From UBA6144 sp964399165 (lineage in GTDB: Bacteria; Bdellovibrionota; Bacteriovoracia; Bacteriovoracales; Bacteriovoracaceae), in assembly GCA_964399165.1 (NCBI GenBank), contig CAYNPO010000001.1:124001-188000 (forward strand): a stretch of DNA of 64,000 nucleotides, read 5' to 3'. The notes beneath the pieces are model-generated. The model saw only the letters and a program-made list of their open reading frames with translations. It made no database searches and was not told where the DNA came from. Every line of letters begins with the position of its first letter. The first letter of the stretch is position 1. Made by a program: the position numbers and the translations under genes. Positions 1 through 8,315 of this stretch are shown one piece after another.

Positions 1-62
1 CGCGCGGCCGTTGATAAAATTCGACGAGTTAAGAACAACACTCTTTCCCGAGGAAGGCCGCG

Positions 63-872
63 ATGCCGCTGTTATCCGATATTGCCTGGGGACTCCTGCA
101 GGTGTCCTCTGAAAGCATGAGCCTATGGGAGCGGATGATGCCCCCCGAGGACATCTCCAGCAACGGGCACCTGATCACCTGGCTGTTCAACTACACCACC
201 TACGTGAACCTCTTCTGGTTTGCCCTGGTGTGCTTAGGCCTTTTCGGCTTCTCCTATCTGTACAGCGCCAAGCGCCACAAGAAGGCCTTCTACACTCACG
301 GGACCGAGAAGAAACACTACCTGATCACCGCCGGGATCGGCGTGCTGGTGTTCGTCTCCGTCGACTTGGTGATCACCAAGGTTTCGGGCCGGGACATGAA
401 AGAAACCTTCTGGAACTTCCCCGAGAATGATCCTGAAGTGGTGAAGGTGCAAGTCCTCGCCCAGCAGTGGGCCTGGAACATCCGCTACGCGGGAGCCGAC
501 GGCGAGTTCAACACCGGCGACGACGTGGTCACCCTGAACGACCTGCGCGTTCCGGTGGGCAAGAAGGTCATGCTTCAGATGACCTCCAAGGACGTGATCC
601 ACGCGTTCTACCTGCCCAACGCCCGCATCAAGGCGGACGTGATCCCCGGCCGCCTGGGCAAACTGTGGTTCGACACCAACAAGACCGGCACCTACGAGAT
701 CGCCTGCGCCGAGATGTGCGGCACGCACCACTACCTTATGCGCGCCCAGATGACCGTTTTGTCTCAAGAGGACTACGACCGCTGGAAGCAAGAGACCGAA
801 GAGATCGCGATCGCGACCAATGACCAGGAAAACCTCGATCTCCGTTGGGGTTGGAAATGGGGGAGTAACTAA
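63..872 (+). CDS. coxB: Cytochrome c oxidase subunit II
   Basis: Subunit II takes electrons from cytochrome c at its CuA centre on the outer face of the inner membrane and passes them to subunit I. The 269-residue protein has two membrane segments (about residues 45-67 and 85-107) followed by a cupredoxin domain. All CuA ligands are visible: H180, C215, E217, C219, H223 and M226, with the aromatic QQWAW electron-entry motif at 135-139. There is no fused cytochrome c domain. ATG follows GAGGAAGG. It opens a tight operon with coxA two bases downstream. The 62 bases before it hold its ribosome binding site and possibly the tail of an upstream gene outside the window. Confidence 0.96.
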   Translation: MPLLSDIAWGLLQVSSESMSLWERMMPPEDISSNGHLITWLFNYTTYVNLFWFALVCLGLFGFSYLYSAKRHKKAFYTHGTEKKHYLITAGIGVLVFVSVDLVITKVSGRDMKETFWNFPENDPEVVKVQVLAQQWAWNIRYAGADGEFNTGDDVVTLNDLRVPVGKKVMLQMTSKDVIHAFYLPNARIKADVIPGRLGKLWFDTNKTGTYEIACAEMCGTHHYLMRAQMTVLSQEDYDRWKQETEEIAIATNDQENLDLRWGWKWGSN

Positions 873-874
873 TT

Positions 875-2611
875 ATGGCCTTCGTCGAACAACACATCCA
901 TGACGCCCCGACCTCCTTCTGGTCCAAGTACGTCTTCTCCTTCGACCACAAGGTGATCGGGAAGCAGTTCCTCTGGTATGGCATCTTCTTCCTGATGGTG
1001 GGTGGCCTCATGGCCCTGCTCATCCGTTGGACCCTGGCCTACCCGGGCGTGCCTTTCCCCGTGATCGGCCACCTCTTGTTCCCGAACTCCGGCGGCGTGG
1101 TCCCACCGGATACTTACGCCATGCTCTTCACCATGCATGGCACGATCATGATCTTCTTCGCCATCACGCCGATCCTGATCGGCGCCTTCGGGAATTTTTG
1201 CATCCCGCTGATGATCGGTGCCCGGGACATGATCTTTCCCACGCTGAACATGCTTTCATTCTGGTTCTCGGTGGCTTCGGGCGTGTTGCTACTGGCCTCC
1301 CTCTGCCTGCCCTTGGGTGCGGCCGCCGGTGGTTGGACCTCGTATCCCACGCTCTCCACTAACCTGGGCTCCCCCGGCGCGGGACAGACCTTGTGGCTTC
1401 TCTCCTTGTTCCTCTTCGGGGTGAGCTCCACCATGGGTGCCGTGAACTACATCACCACCGTCATCACCCTGCGCGCCCCAGGCATGGACTACTTCAAAAT
1501 GCCACTCACCATCTGGGGCATCTGGCTTACCGCCATCCTGAACGCCATCTTCGTGCCCGTGCTGGGCGCGGGACTCTTGCTCCTGACCTTTGACCGCGTC
1601 TTCGGCACCACCTTCTTTTTGGCGGGCGCCGCCGCCACCAGCGGCACAGGTGACCCTGTGTTGTTCCAGCACGTGTTCTGGATTTTCGGCCACCCCGAGG
1701 TTTACATCCTGATCCTGCCCGCCTGGGGGATCGTGTCCGACCTCCTGAGCTTCTTTGCGAGGAAGCCCGCCTTCGGCTACCAGACCACCGCGCTCTCCAT
1801 GACCGCCATCACCGTGCTCTCCACCGTGGTGTACGGACACCACATGTACACCACCCAGATGAGCCCGTTGCTCACCCAGAGCTTCATGACCCTGACCATG
1901 CTCATCTCCATCCCGTCGGCGATTTTCTACGCCAACTGGCTGGGCACCCTCTGGCGCGGCTCCATCCGCTTCACCAGCCCTATGCTCTTCGCCCTGGGCG
2001 TGGTGTTCGTGTTCGGCCTGGGCGGTCTCACCGGTCTCTACCTTGCCTCGACCTCCATCGACTTGTACCTGCACGACACCTACTTCGTGGTGGGCCACTT
2101 CCACTACACCATGGCTGCGTCCGTGCTCCTGGGTGGCTTCGCCGGCACCTATTTCTGGTTCCCCAAGATGTTCGGTCGCATGCTGGATGAGAAACTCGCC
2201 AAATGGCACTTCTGGTGCACCATGATTCCGCTCAACGGAATCTTCACCGGCATGATGATGGTCGGTTACGGTGGCATGCACCGCCGCCTCTACAACCCCT
2301 TCATCTACGAGTTCACGCAGAAACTGATGCCCATCAACTCCTTCATCACCATGAGCGCCGTGGCGATGGGGGTGGCACAGTTCATCTTCCTCTATAACTT
2401 CTTTAAGACCGTGTTTGGTAAAAACGTCCCCGCCGCCCCGGCCAATCCCTGGGAAGTGGGCACGCTGGAGTGGGAGATCCCCTCACCGGCCCCCCACTAC
2501 AACTTCAAGAGCATCCCCACCGTGAAGTGCGGGCCCCACGAGTTCGGGAACCCCAACCTCACCGGTGGGCGCGACTTCCAGTACCAAACCGAGGAATTGG
2601 TGAAGGCCTGA
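875..2611 (+). CDS. coxA: Cytochrome c oxidase subunit I (aa3 type)
   Basis: This is the catalytic heme-copper subunit that reduces oxygen to water and pumps protons. Of its 578 residues, the low-spin heme ligands H88 and H410, heme a3 ligand H408 and CuB ligands H273, H322 and H323 are present, as is Y277 of HPEVY, the cross-linked tyrosine. The D-channel entrance (D118, N125) and E275 are kept. The segment SIPSAIFYANW (about 345-355) aligns without gaps to the K-channel helix, and phenylalanine (F351) stands where family A1 oxidases have lysine. It lies between coxB and coxC with two-base and one-base gaps, so it is co-translated with them. Confidence 0.96.
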   Translation: MAFVEQHIHDAPTSFWSKYVFSFDHKVIGKQFLWYGIFFLMVGGLMALLIRWTLAYPGVPFPVIGHLLFPNSGGVVPPDTYAMLFTMHGTIMIFFAITPILIGAFGNFCIPLMIGARDMIFPTLNMLSFWFSVASGVLLLASLCLPLGAAAGGWTSYPTLSTNLGSPGAGQTLWLLSLFLFGVSSTMGAVNYITTVITLRAPGMDYFKMPLTIWGIWLTAILNAIFVPVLGAGLLLLTFDRVFGTTFFLAGAAATSGTGDPVLFQHVFWIFGHPEVYILILPAWGIVSDLLSFFARKPAFGYQTTALSMTAITVLSTVVYGHHMYTTQMSPLLTQSFMTLTMLISIPSAIFYANWLGTLWRGSIRFTSPMLFALGVVFVFGLGGLTGLYLASTSIDLYLHDTYFVVGHFHYTMAASVLLGGFAGTYFWFPKMFGRMLDEKLAKWHFWCTMIPLNGIFTGMMMVGYGGMHRRLYNPFIYEFTQKLMPINSFITMSAVAMGVAQFIFLYNFFKTVFGKNVPAAPANPWEVGTLEWEIPSPAPHYNFKSIPTVKCGPHEFGNPNLTGGRDFQYQTEELVKA

Positions 2612-2612
2612 A

Positions 2613-3149
2613 ATGGCGGCAATCGTGACCAACCCTAAGGATAGACGTTACCAGAGCGCCGTCGCGATGACGGTGGCACTGGTCTCATGGGGAATGCTGT
2701 TCGCGGCCCTCTTCCTGGGGTGGTTCCTGGTGCGCTTCAACGCTCCCACGTGGCCTCCGGTGGAGCTCGAGGGGTTGCCCCAGGCCCTGCCCTTGGGCAG
2801 CAGCTTGGTCATGGCCCTCTCTTCCTGGACTTTCCTGCGCCACGAGCGTGGACAGGGGAAAAACTGGCTCTACGCCACCATCGCCCTGGGCGCCGTTTTC
2901 TTGGGCATGCAGTGGGCCCTGTGGGGGCAGTTGCGTGCCATGGGCGTCCTGGTCCAGAACGGCATGGTCTCTTCCATGGTTTACGCTTTCACGTGGCTGC
3001 ACGCCGGCCACATCGTGCTGGGCCTCATGGGCCTGGGTTGGCTTGCCCTGAGCGCGCCCTCCGCGATCAAGACGGAGAACGTGGGTAAGTTCTGGCACTT
3101 CCTCGGCGTGGTTTGGCTCCTCATGTATTTGATGCTTTTCGTGTTTTAG
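2613..3149 (+). CDS. coxC: Cytochrome c oxidase subunit III
   Basis: This membrane subunit has no redox centre and stabilises the oxidase core. The 178-residue protein has about five hydrophobic helices, the short form lacking the first two helices of the seven-helix version. It ends with the family hallmark KFWHFLGVVWLLMYL near residues 158-172, and an LHAGHIV motif lies before it. The start ATG is one base after the coxA stop. The C-terminal hydrophobic run and its place behind coxA make the call safe. Confidence 0.93.
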   Translation: MAAIVTNPKDRRYQSAVAMTVALVSWGMLFAALFLGWFLVRFNAPTWPPVELEGLPQALPLGSSLVMALSSWTFLRHERGQGKNWLYATIALGAVFLGMQWALWGQLRAMGVLVQNGMVSSMVYAFTWLHAGHIVLGLMGLGWLALSAPSAIKTENVGKFWHFLGVVWLLMYLMLFVF

Positions 3150-3165
3150 ACGGAAAAGGAACGAT

Positions 3166-4044
3166 ATGAAACTGCTGCTCCCGCTCCTCCTCCTGACCCT
3201 CGCCGCCTGTGAGCGCACGCCGTTCAAGGAATCCCGCACCTTCGCGGGGGGCATCAAGGTGGACGCGGCCACGCTGAACCTGGGCTACACCACCTACATG
3301 GAGTACTGCGTGCAGTGCCACGGGGTGAAAGGCGACGGGCAAGGGGTTTCCTCCAAGGGCCTCATCCCGCCCCCGCGCAACCTGACCCAGGGCCTCTACA
3401 AATTCCCTAACGTGCCCTACGGAGAATTGCCCCACGACGAGGACTTCCACCGCATCATCCGGGGCGGTCTCAAGGGCACCGCCATGCTCCCTTGGGACAT
3501 CTCGGATGAGCGCTTGCATGCGGTCACACAGTACATCAAGACTTTCGCCCCCGCGGTGTGGGAAGGGGCCGACAAAGCTTTAGGCACCAAAATCGAGGAC
3601 GCCCCGGATCCCTACGGCGAGGCGAGCCGCGCCGAGGCCGTGGTTCGCGGGGCCAAGGTTTACCACATCGTCGCCCAGTGCACGACCTGCCACCGGGGCT
3701 ATGCCACCAAGGAAGAGCTGAACGCTTGGAACAAGGAAATCAACGGTGCGGCGATGACGGACTTCGACGCCACCCTTTACCAGCTAAAGCCCCAGGACTC
3801 GGAGTACGCCTACAAAGTGCTGCCTCCTGATTTCACCCTGCACGAGCTCCGCACGGTCAACTCCCACCTCGACATCTACCAGCGCCTCCTCTACGGCGTG
3901 ACCGGCTCCGGCATGCCTGGCTGGAAAGGCGTGGTGGAGGACAACGACCTGTGGGCATTGACTTACTATGTGGAGAGCCTGCGCGCACTTAAGAAAGATC
4001 CCGCCGCGCGCGCTGAACTCATGAACAAGCTGGGAGCGCAGTAA
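3166..4044 (+). CDS. Di-heme cytochrome c lipoprotein of the oxidase operon
   Basis: This is a predicted electron carrier tethered to the outer leaflet of a membrane. The 292-residue precursor starts with a lipoprotein signal ending LAAC (C15). Two class I cytochrome c domains follow: CVQCH (C48, C51, H52) with likely axial M107 in GTAMLPW, and CTTCH (C172, C175, H176) with likely axial M250 in GSGMPGW. It sits between coxC and the SCO gene with short gaps, so it probably donates electrons to CuA in place of a subunit II-fused cytochrome domain. The partner role is inferred from position; heme binding is read directly from the motifs. Confidence 0.9.
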   Translation: MKLLLPLLLLTLAACERTPFKESRTFAGGIKVDAATLNLGYTTYMEYCVQCHGVKGDGQGVSSKGLIPPPRNLTQGLYKFPNVPYGELPHDEDFHRIIRGGLKGTAMLPWDISDERLHAVTQYIKTFAPAVWEGADKALGTKIEDAPDPYGEASRAEAVVRGAKVYHIVAQCTTCHRGYATKEELNAWNKEINGAAMTDFDATLYQLKPQDSEYAYKVLPPDFTLHELRTVNSHLDIYQRLLYGVTGSGMPGWKGVVEDNDLWALTYYVESLRALKKDPAARAELMNKLGAQ

Positions 4045-4048
4045 GAGC

Positions 4049-4708
4049 ATGACCGCCGTTGTCCTCCATCCCCACATGCGCACCCAGGGAATTCCCGGGC
4101 TGCTCACCCGTTGGTGGGTGTGGGTACTGGTCATCGGGTTTTTCTTCGCTTTCCCCATCTGGAAGTCGCTTAACCGCACGCTTCCACCCGAGCTCCCCAT
4201 CCTCTCGCATCTGCCTCAATGGCGCCTGACCGACGAGAACGGCCGCGCCTTCGGCTCCGAGGAGTTGAAGGGGAGGGTGTACCTGGCGAATTTCATCTTC
4301 TCCCGTTGCCCTACCGTCTGCCCCGAAATGCTGCGTAAGACGGAAAAGATCCAGAAACGCGTGCGCGGCACTGGCCAAAAGGTGGCCATCACCTCCTTCA
4401 CCGTGGACCCCGAGCACGATCAACCTGCCACGCTGTTCAAGCTGGCCCGGGCCCACAAGGCCAATCCCCACATCTGGAACTTTCTCACCTCCAGCGACGC
4501 GGACGCCCTGATGGCCCTCTACCGCGATGGTTTTAAGGTGCCGGTGGCTCCCGGGGACGGCTTGATGGACATCGCCCACACCGAGAAGATCGTGTTGGTG
4601 GACCAGGTGGGCCGGGTGCGCGGGTACTACGACTATGACGACAAGAGCGTCGACCAGCTGATGATCGACGTGGGACTCCTCATCAACCGTCCCGTAACGA
4701 AGGAGTGA
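4049..4708 (+). CDS. SCO1/SenC copper chaperone for CuA
   Basis: SCO proteins are thioredoxin-fold, membrane-anchored copper chaperones that help load the CuA site of subunit II. The 219-residue protein has one N-terminal membrane segment (about 22-38) and the copper-binding set C87-P-T-V-C91 plus H177 in DIAHTEK. The ATG lies four bases after the upstream stop; another in-frame ATG at residue 10 would shorten the cytosolic tail. Its place inside the cox operon matches its assembly role. Confidence 0.94.
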   Translation: MTAVVLHPHMRTQGIPGLLTRWWVWVLVIGFFFAFPIWKSLNRTLPPELPILSHLPQWRLTDENGRAFGSEELKGRVYLANFIFSRCPTVCPEMLRKTEKIQKRVRGTGQKVAITSFTVDPEHDQPATLFKLARAHKANPHIWNFLTSSDADALMALYRDGFKVPVAPGDGLMDIAHTEKIVLVDQVGRVRGYYDYDDKSVDQLMIDVGLLINRPVTKE

Positions 4709-4711
4709 GCC

Positions 4712-5011
4712 GTGGGCCACCAAGAAACGCACGTTGAGCACAAGAGCCACAAGAAAGAGTACTTCCTGGTGTTCCTCGCCTTGGGCGTGCTGACGGTACT
4801 GGAAATTTGGGCCGCTGAGCTGCCCATGAGTAAGTTCAACAAAGGCGCCACCCTCACCGCCATGGCGGTGGTGAAGGCCGGCCTGGTGGGCTACTACTAC
4901 ATGCACCTGAAAGAAGAGACCAAGTGGCTGAAGTTCATCGCCCTCATCCCCCTCATGGCGGGCGTCTACGCCACCGTCTTGTGCCTTGAAGCCATCTTCA
5001 AGCCGGTCTGA
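4712..5011 (+). CDS. Cytochrome c oxidase subunit IV-like membrane protein
   Basis: A 99-residue membrane protein with a His-rich N-terminus (GHQETHVEHKSH) and three hydrophobic segments (about 17-36, 45-64 and 71-94). The loop YYYMHLKEETKWLK is typical of the prokaryotic cytochrome oxidase subunit IV/CtaF family, which stabilises the oxidase. Translation probably starts at GTG 4712, three bases after the SCO stop. The motif and the last-in-cluster position support the call; sequence conservation in this family is weak. Confidence 0.83.
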   Translation: MGHQETHVEHKSHKKEYFLVFLALGVLTVLEIWAAELPMSKFNKGATLTAMAVVKAGLVGYYYMHLKEETKWLKFIALIPLMAGVYATVLCLEAIFKPV

Positions 5012-5246
5012 GCCCGCCGCGGACTTCGCCGAGGAGCGCCGGCTCATCCACGAGCTGGCCAATCACCTCACCATCGCTCAGGGGGCGGTCCGCAGGGTTG
5101 TGAAGCTGTTGGAGTCCGGGGCTAAGCTTCCCGCGGAAGAGCGCACCCGCTTGGTGAAGGCCGACGATTATCTCAAGCAAAGCGCCGAGGCCTTGCGCGA
5201 GCTGCGAGCCTCCCTTCTCTCACGGCTGCCGGAGCCACCACCGTGA
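4986..5246 (+). CDS. Small helical protein with a HELANH motif
   Basis: An 86-residue soluble, probably all-helical protein of unknown function. The stretch IHELANHLTIAQGAVRRVV (about 21-39) looks like the phospho-accepting helix of histidine-kinase dimerisation or phosphotransfer domains, with H22 or H27 as candidate sites. A second amphipathic helix is rich in Arg, Lys and Glu. The only usable start is TTG 4986, inside the subunit IV gene and without a good Shine-Dalgarno, so the N-terminus is uncertain. Its stop overlaps the fur start (GTGA). A link to signalling is inferred from the motif alone. Confidence 0.6.
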   Translation: MKPSSSRSEPAADFAEERRLIHELANHLTIAQGAVRRVVKLLESGAKLPAEERTRLVKADDYLKQSAEALRELRASLLSRLPEPPP

Positions 5247-5677
5247 GCGCTCAGGTGGAGGAGCTCCTCAGGGCCGCCGGTTTGAAGGTCACGGACCAAC
5301 GCCGCAAGATCTTGGCCCTGCTGCTGGATAACCATGGTCCCTTTACCGCCGAGGAGATGGCCCAGAAGCTCAAGGCGGAGAAGTTCGATCTCGCGACTCT
5401 GTACCGCAACATGACCGTGTTCGAAGAGGCCGGCCTGGTGCAGAAAGTGGTTTTCGGCGACGAGGCCCAGCGCTGGGAGTTGGCCCAATCCGGACACGGG
5501 CATCACCATGCTCACCACCATCACCATCTCATCTGCACCTCTTGCAAGCGCATCACCACGCTAGAGCTCTGTTTGCCTGACGCTACGCTTCGAAGCGTGG
5601 CCAACCTGGGTTACACTGCTCTGAAACATCATTTGGAGTTTTCGGGAGTCTGTCCCGATTGCCAAAAGCGTTCGTAA
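5243..5677 (+). CDS. fur: Fur-family metalloregulator with His-rich loop
   Basis: A metal- or peroxide-responsive repressor of the Fur/Zur/PerR family, 144 residues. The N-terminal winged helix includes VTDQRRKILALLL and DLATLYRNM (about 49-57). The C-terminal domain has the structural zinc cysteines C98/C101 and C137/C140. Residues 85-95 (HGHHHAHHHHH) form an unusually dense His run that probably enlarges the sensory metal site. GTG 5243 overlaps the preceding stop by four bases. Lying behind the cox genes, it could tie metal status to oxidase expression. Which metal it senses cannot be decided from sequence, so the symbol denotes the family. Confidence 0.9.
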   Translation: MSAQVEELLRAAGLKVTDQRRKILALLLDNHGPFTAEEMAQKLKAEKFDLATLYRNMTVFEEAGLVQKVVFGDEAQRWELAQSGHGHHHAHHHHHLICTSCKRITTLELCLPDATLRSVANLGYTALKHHLEFSGVCPDCQKRS

Positions 5678-5729
5678 AGACGAGCTTTTGTTTCTCGACA
5701 ATCCCCATGTGGTGCGGTCAACTTTTCGT

Positions 5730-6536
5730 ATGAAAAAACTGCATTTCCCCCTCTTCCTGTTGCCCACAATTTTCCTCTTCATCCTGTTCTTGCTGGCATC
5801 GGCCCAGGCCGAGACCCAGGGAGATTTCTGTCAGGCCCGAGGCGCTCGCGAGTTTGGTCAACAGCACCTGCGCGGTTACGGCAACCTCCTGGCCTTCCGC
5901 AACCAAGGTGGCATCGGCGGAGGGGGCGTGTGTTGGTGGCACAGCCGCTTCACCCGCAACGCGGCTTTTTTGGCGCGCTTCCGGCCCACTGAGACCCGGC
6001 CGGACGCCGCCGGTGCTCGCCGGATCATCCGCGCCATCCGCGCGGGCCAGGGCATCGTAAACGTCCCTGGCTACACCAACCTGCACGACTTCTCCCGCGA
6101 CTTCGAGTCCGAAATCCAGGGCACCCTGAACCATTGGCAGCGCTCGGAAGGAGTAGGGGGGGCCTGGATCCGCGGTCTGAGGGGCGCCAGTAACGTGACG
6201 GCCTCCTCCATGGAACGCGCCATGCACGCTCTCTATGACCTGGTGGAGGTGCAGAAGCAAGTGGTCTACCAGAAGCTGCAGATGCCCGGCATCGTCGCCC
6301 ACGCTTGGTTGGTGATCGGCATGCGTCCCACTTCCAACGGCTACTCCCTCACGGTCATCGACTCCAACTACTTTGGGCCCACCACCCACACCTACCGCAA
6401 GGGGATGACCAACATGCCCTACGGAGGTGGCAACCATTTCGTGCCCTACACCGAATACCAGGCCGAAGGGCAACGCCTGCGCGACATCGTGTCCCGCCAT
6501 TGTCAGGGCGTCCGGAACGCCATCGCCTCAAACTGA
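5730..6536 (+). CDS. Secreted papain-fold-like hypothetical protein
   Basis: A 268-residue exported protein whose signal peptide starts MKKLHFPLFLL and is cut near SAQA-E. I do not recognise the family. The order of motifs suggests a papain-like cysteine peptidase or transglutaminase fold: a Gly-rich turn then Cys at the start of a helix (GGGGVCWWHS), a conserved-looking His in a hydrophobic strand (VAHAWLVIG), and Asp/Asn in the next strand (VIDSNYFG). ATG 5730 is preferred to an upstream TTG because it begins the signal peptide. It stands 52 bases after fur and may share its transcript. Peptidase activity is inference. Confidence 0.7.
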   Translation: MKKLHFPLFLLPTIFLFILFLLASAQAETQGDFCQARGAREFGQQHLRGYGNLLAFRNQGGIGGGGVCWWHSRFTRNAAFLARFRPTETRPDAAGARRIIRAIRAGQGIVNVPGYTNLHDFSRDFESEIQGTLNHWQRSEGVGGAWIRGLRGASNVTASSMERAMHALYDLVEVQKQVVYQKLQMPGIVAHAWLVIGMRPTSNGYSLTVIDSNYFGPTTHTYRKGMTNMPYGGGNHFVPYTEYQAEGQRLRDIVSRHCQGVRNAIASN

Positions 6537-6627
6537 CGTCTGCCTAGGTTTCGTCCTGATTTCCGTCATTGTCTCCGCGGGGACGTAAGGCCAGCATATG
6601 GCTTTACGCTCTAAACCGGAGGTTCCC

Positions 6628-6945
6628 GTGTCACGTCTTGCCGTCGTCTGCCTACTGGCCTGCTTCACCCTCGCTTCCTGCGCCCACCGCCATTGCGGCG
6701 AGGAGTCCTGCGCTCCCACCAAAGTCACCGCGGCCAAGCCCGAGTTCGATGGCTACTGCGCTTACGCCGTCTGCACCAAGAAGAAACTGGTGAAAGGCAA
6801 GGCCGACTACCAGGCCACGTATCAGGACAAGGTCTACCACTTCTCCTCAGCGCGGGCGCGGGACAACTTCGTTCGCAACATCGACAAGAACGCCATGGAC
6901 GCCCAAATGCATTGGCAGTCCATGATGCCGGGGGCGCGACGCTAA
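6628..6945 (+). CDS. YHS-domain lipoprotein
   Basis: A 105-residue precursor with signal SRLAVVCLLACFTLASC, lipidated at the Cys. The mature part matches the YHS domain: DGYCAYAVCTKKK, then a spaced ADYQATYQDKVYHFSS strand and the RDNFVRN helix. YHS domains bind transition metals, often copper, in transporters and metallochaperones. Another Cys/His cluster (HRHCGEESC) follows the lipid anchor. GTG 6628 is chosen over ATG 6598 because GGAGG lies seven bases upstream and the signal peptide starts there. A role in envelope metal handling for the nearby oxidase is inferred. Confidence 0.82.
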   Translation: MSRLAVVCLLACFTLASCAHRHCGEESCAPTKVTAAKPEFDGYCAYAVCTKKKLVKGKADYQATYQDKVYHFSSARARDNFVRNIDKNAMDAQMHWQSMMPGARR

Positions 6946-6952
6946 GACGGAA

Positions 6953-6982
6953 AAAAAAGGCCCGCTTGCGCGGGCCTTTTTT
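6953..6982. terminator. Bidirectional intrinsic terminator
   Basis: A GC stem GGCCCGC / GCGGGCC (6959-6965 and 6970-6976) with a TTGC loop is flanked by eight A on the left and six T on the right. It can end transcription of both converging genes, the YHS lipoprotein (plus) and rpsD (minus). Confidence 0.92.
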
Positions 6983-6993
6983 ATCGGGAAAGC

Positions 6994-7626
6994 TTACTTC
7001 ACTTTCCAGTAGTACTCGGTCACGAGGCGCTTTTCGAACTCGAAGGGGATGTCGTCGGGCAGGGGCTTGGCGACCATCTTACCTTTCTCTTTTTCGCCGG
7101 ACTTCTCGACCAAAAGGCAGGCAGGCACAGCAGAGATGCGGGGGCGGGCCTTGGCCTGCAGGTAGTTACCGGAGCGGGCGCCCTTGTCGGAGATCTCGAT
7201 GACGTCGCCGGGGTTCACTTCGAAGCCGGGGACGTTCACTTTCTTGCCGTTCACGCTGATGTGGCCGTGGGAGACCATTTGGCGGGCAGCGATGGTAGAG
7301 GGGGCCCAGTTGAGGCGGAAGACCACGTTATCGAGGCGTGACTCCAGGTGGATGATCAGCACGTCAACCCAGGCTTGGCCCTTGGCGCGCTTGGCCTTCT
7401 TCACGTAGTTCACCAGTTGCTTCTCGCGCACGCCGTAGTTGAAGACGACTTTTTGCTTCTCCATCAAGCGGACGGTGAAGTCGGAGAGTTTCTTGCGGGC
7501 CATGCCGTGTTGGCCGGGGCCGTAGGGACGGCGCTCGAGGGCCCCGCCTTTGCCCAAACCGGGAAGCTCGACGCCCAGGCGGCGTTGAACCTTGAACCGT
7601 GAACGGCCCATCGTAATCTTTGCCAT
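6994..7626 (-). CDS. rpsD: 30S ribosomal protein S4
   Basis: uS4 binds 16S rRNA early in small-subunit assembly. The 210-residue protein begins MAKITMGRSRFKVQRRLG and carries the S4 RNA-binding domain around ESRLDNVVFRLNWAPS and the HGHISVNGKKVNVPG turn. It has no zinc-binding Cys set, so it is the C-minus form. Longer upstream starts are rejected because AGGAG lies just before ATG 7626. Here rpsD stands alone with its own leader and terminator, not in the usual rpsM-rpsK-rpsD-rpoA order. Confidence 0.96.
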   Translation of the reverse strand: MAKITMGRSRFKVQRRLGVELPGLGKGGALERRPYGPGQHGMARKKLSDFTVRLMEKQKVVFNYGVREKQLVNYVKKAKRAKGQAWVDVLIIHLESRLDNVVFRLNWAPSTIAARQMVSHGHISVNGKKVNVPGFEVNPGDVIEISDKGARSGNYLQAKARPRISAVPACLLVEKSGEKEKGKMVAKPLPDDIPFEFEKRLVTEYYWKVK

Positions 7627-7742
7627 ATCGTTGCTCCTAAAATGCGTTTGGAATGAATGCGAGGGAATCAGCACACCCAGAAAGGGGTGCGGGGTCCGTT
7701 GAATTCAAGCGCAAGCGCTCATGGTGACAGGAAACGTTTATA
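7627..7742 (-). promoter_or_regulatory. rpsD promoter (-10) and structured leader
   Basis: On the minus strand TATAAA (plus 7737-7742) would give a leader of about 100 bases before rpsD. The leader contains two short hairpins, AGCGC-TT-GCGCT and CACCC / GGGTG (plus 7674-7678 with 7685-7689), then AGGAG. S4 commonly represses its own translation through leader structure. Whether this leader does so is inferred from the hairpins and the isolated gene. Confidence 0.4.
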
Positions 7743-7826
7743 AATGAATCGCTCTCCGGGAGCCTGTCTCCTCACACGGAAAGCCTTGTATTTTTAGGAC
7801 GGGCGGGGGTGTTTGTCCACCGCGTT

Positions 7827-8311
<485 letters not shown>

Positions 8312-8315
<4 letters not shown>

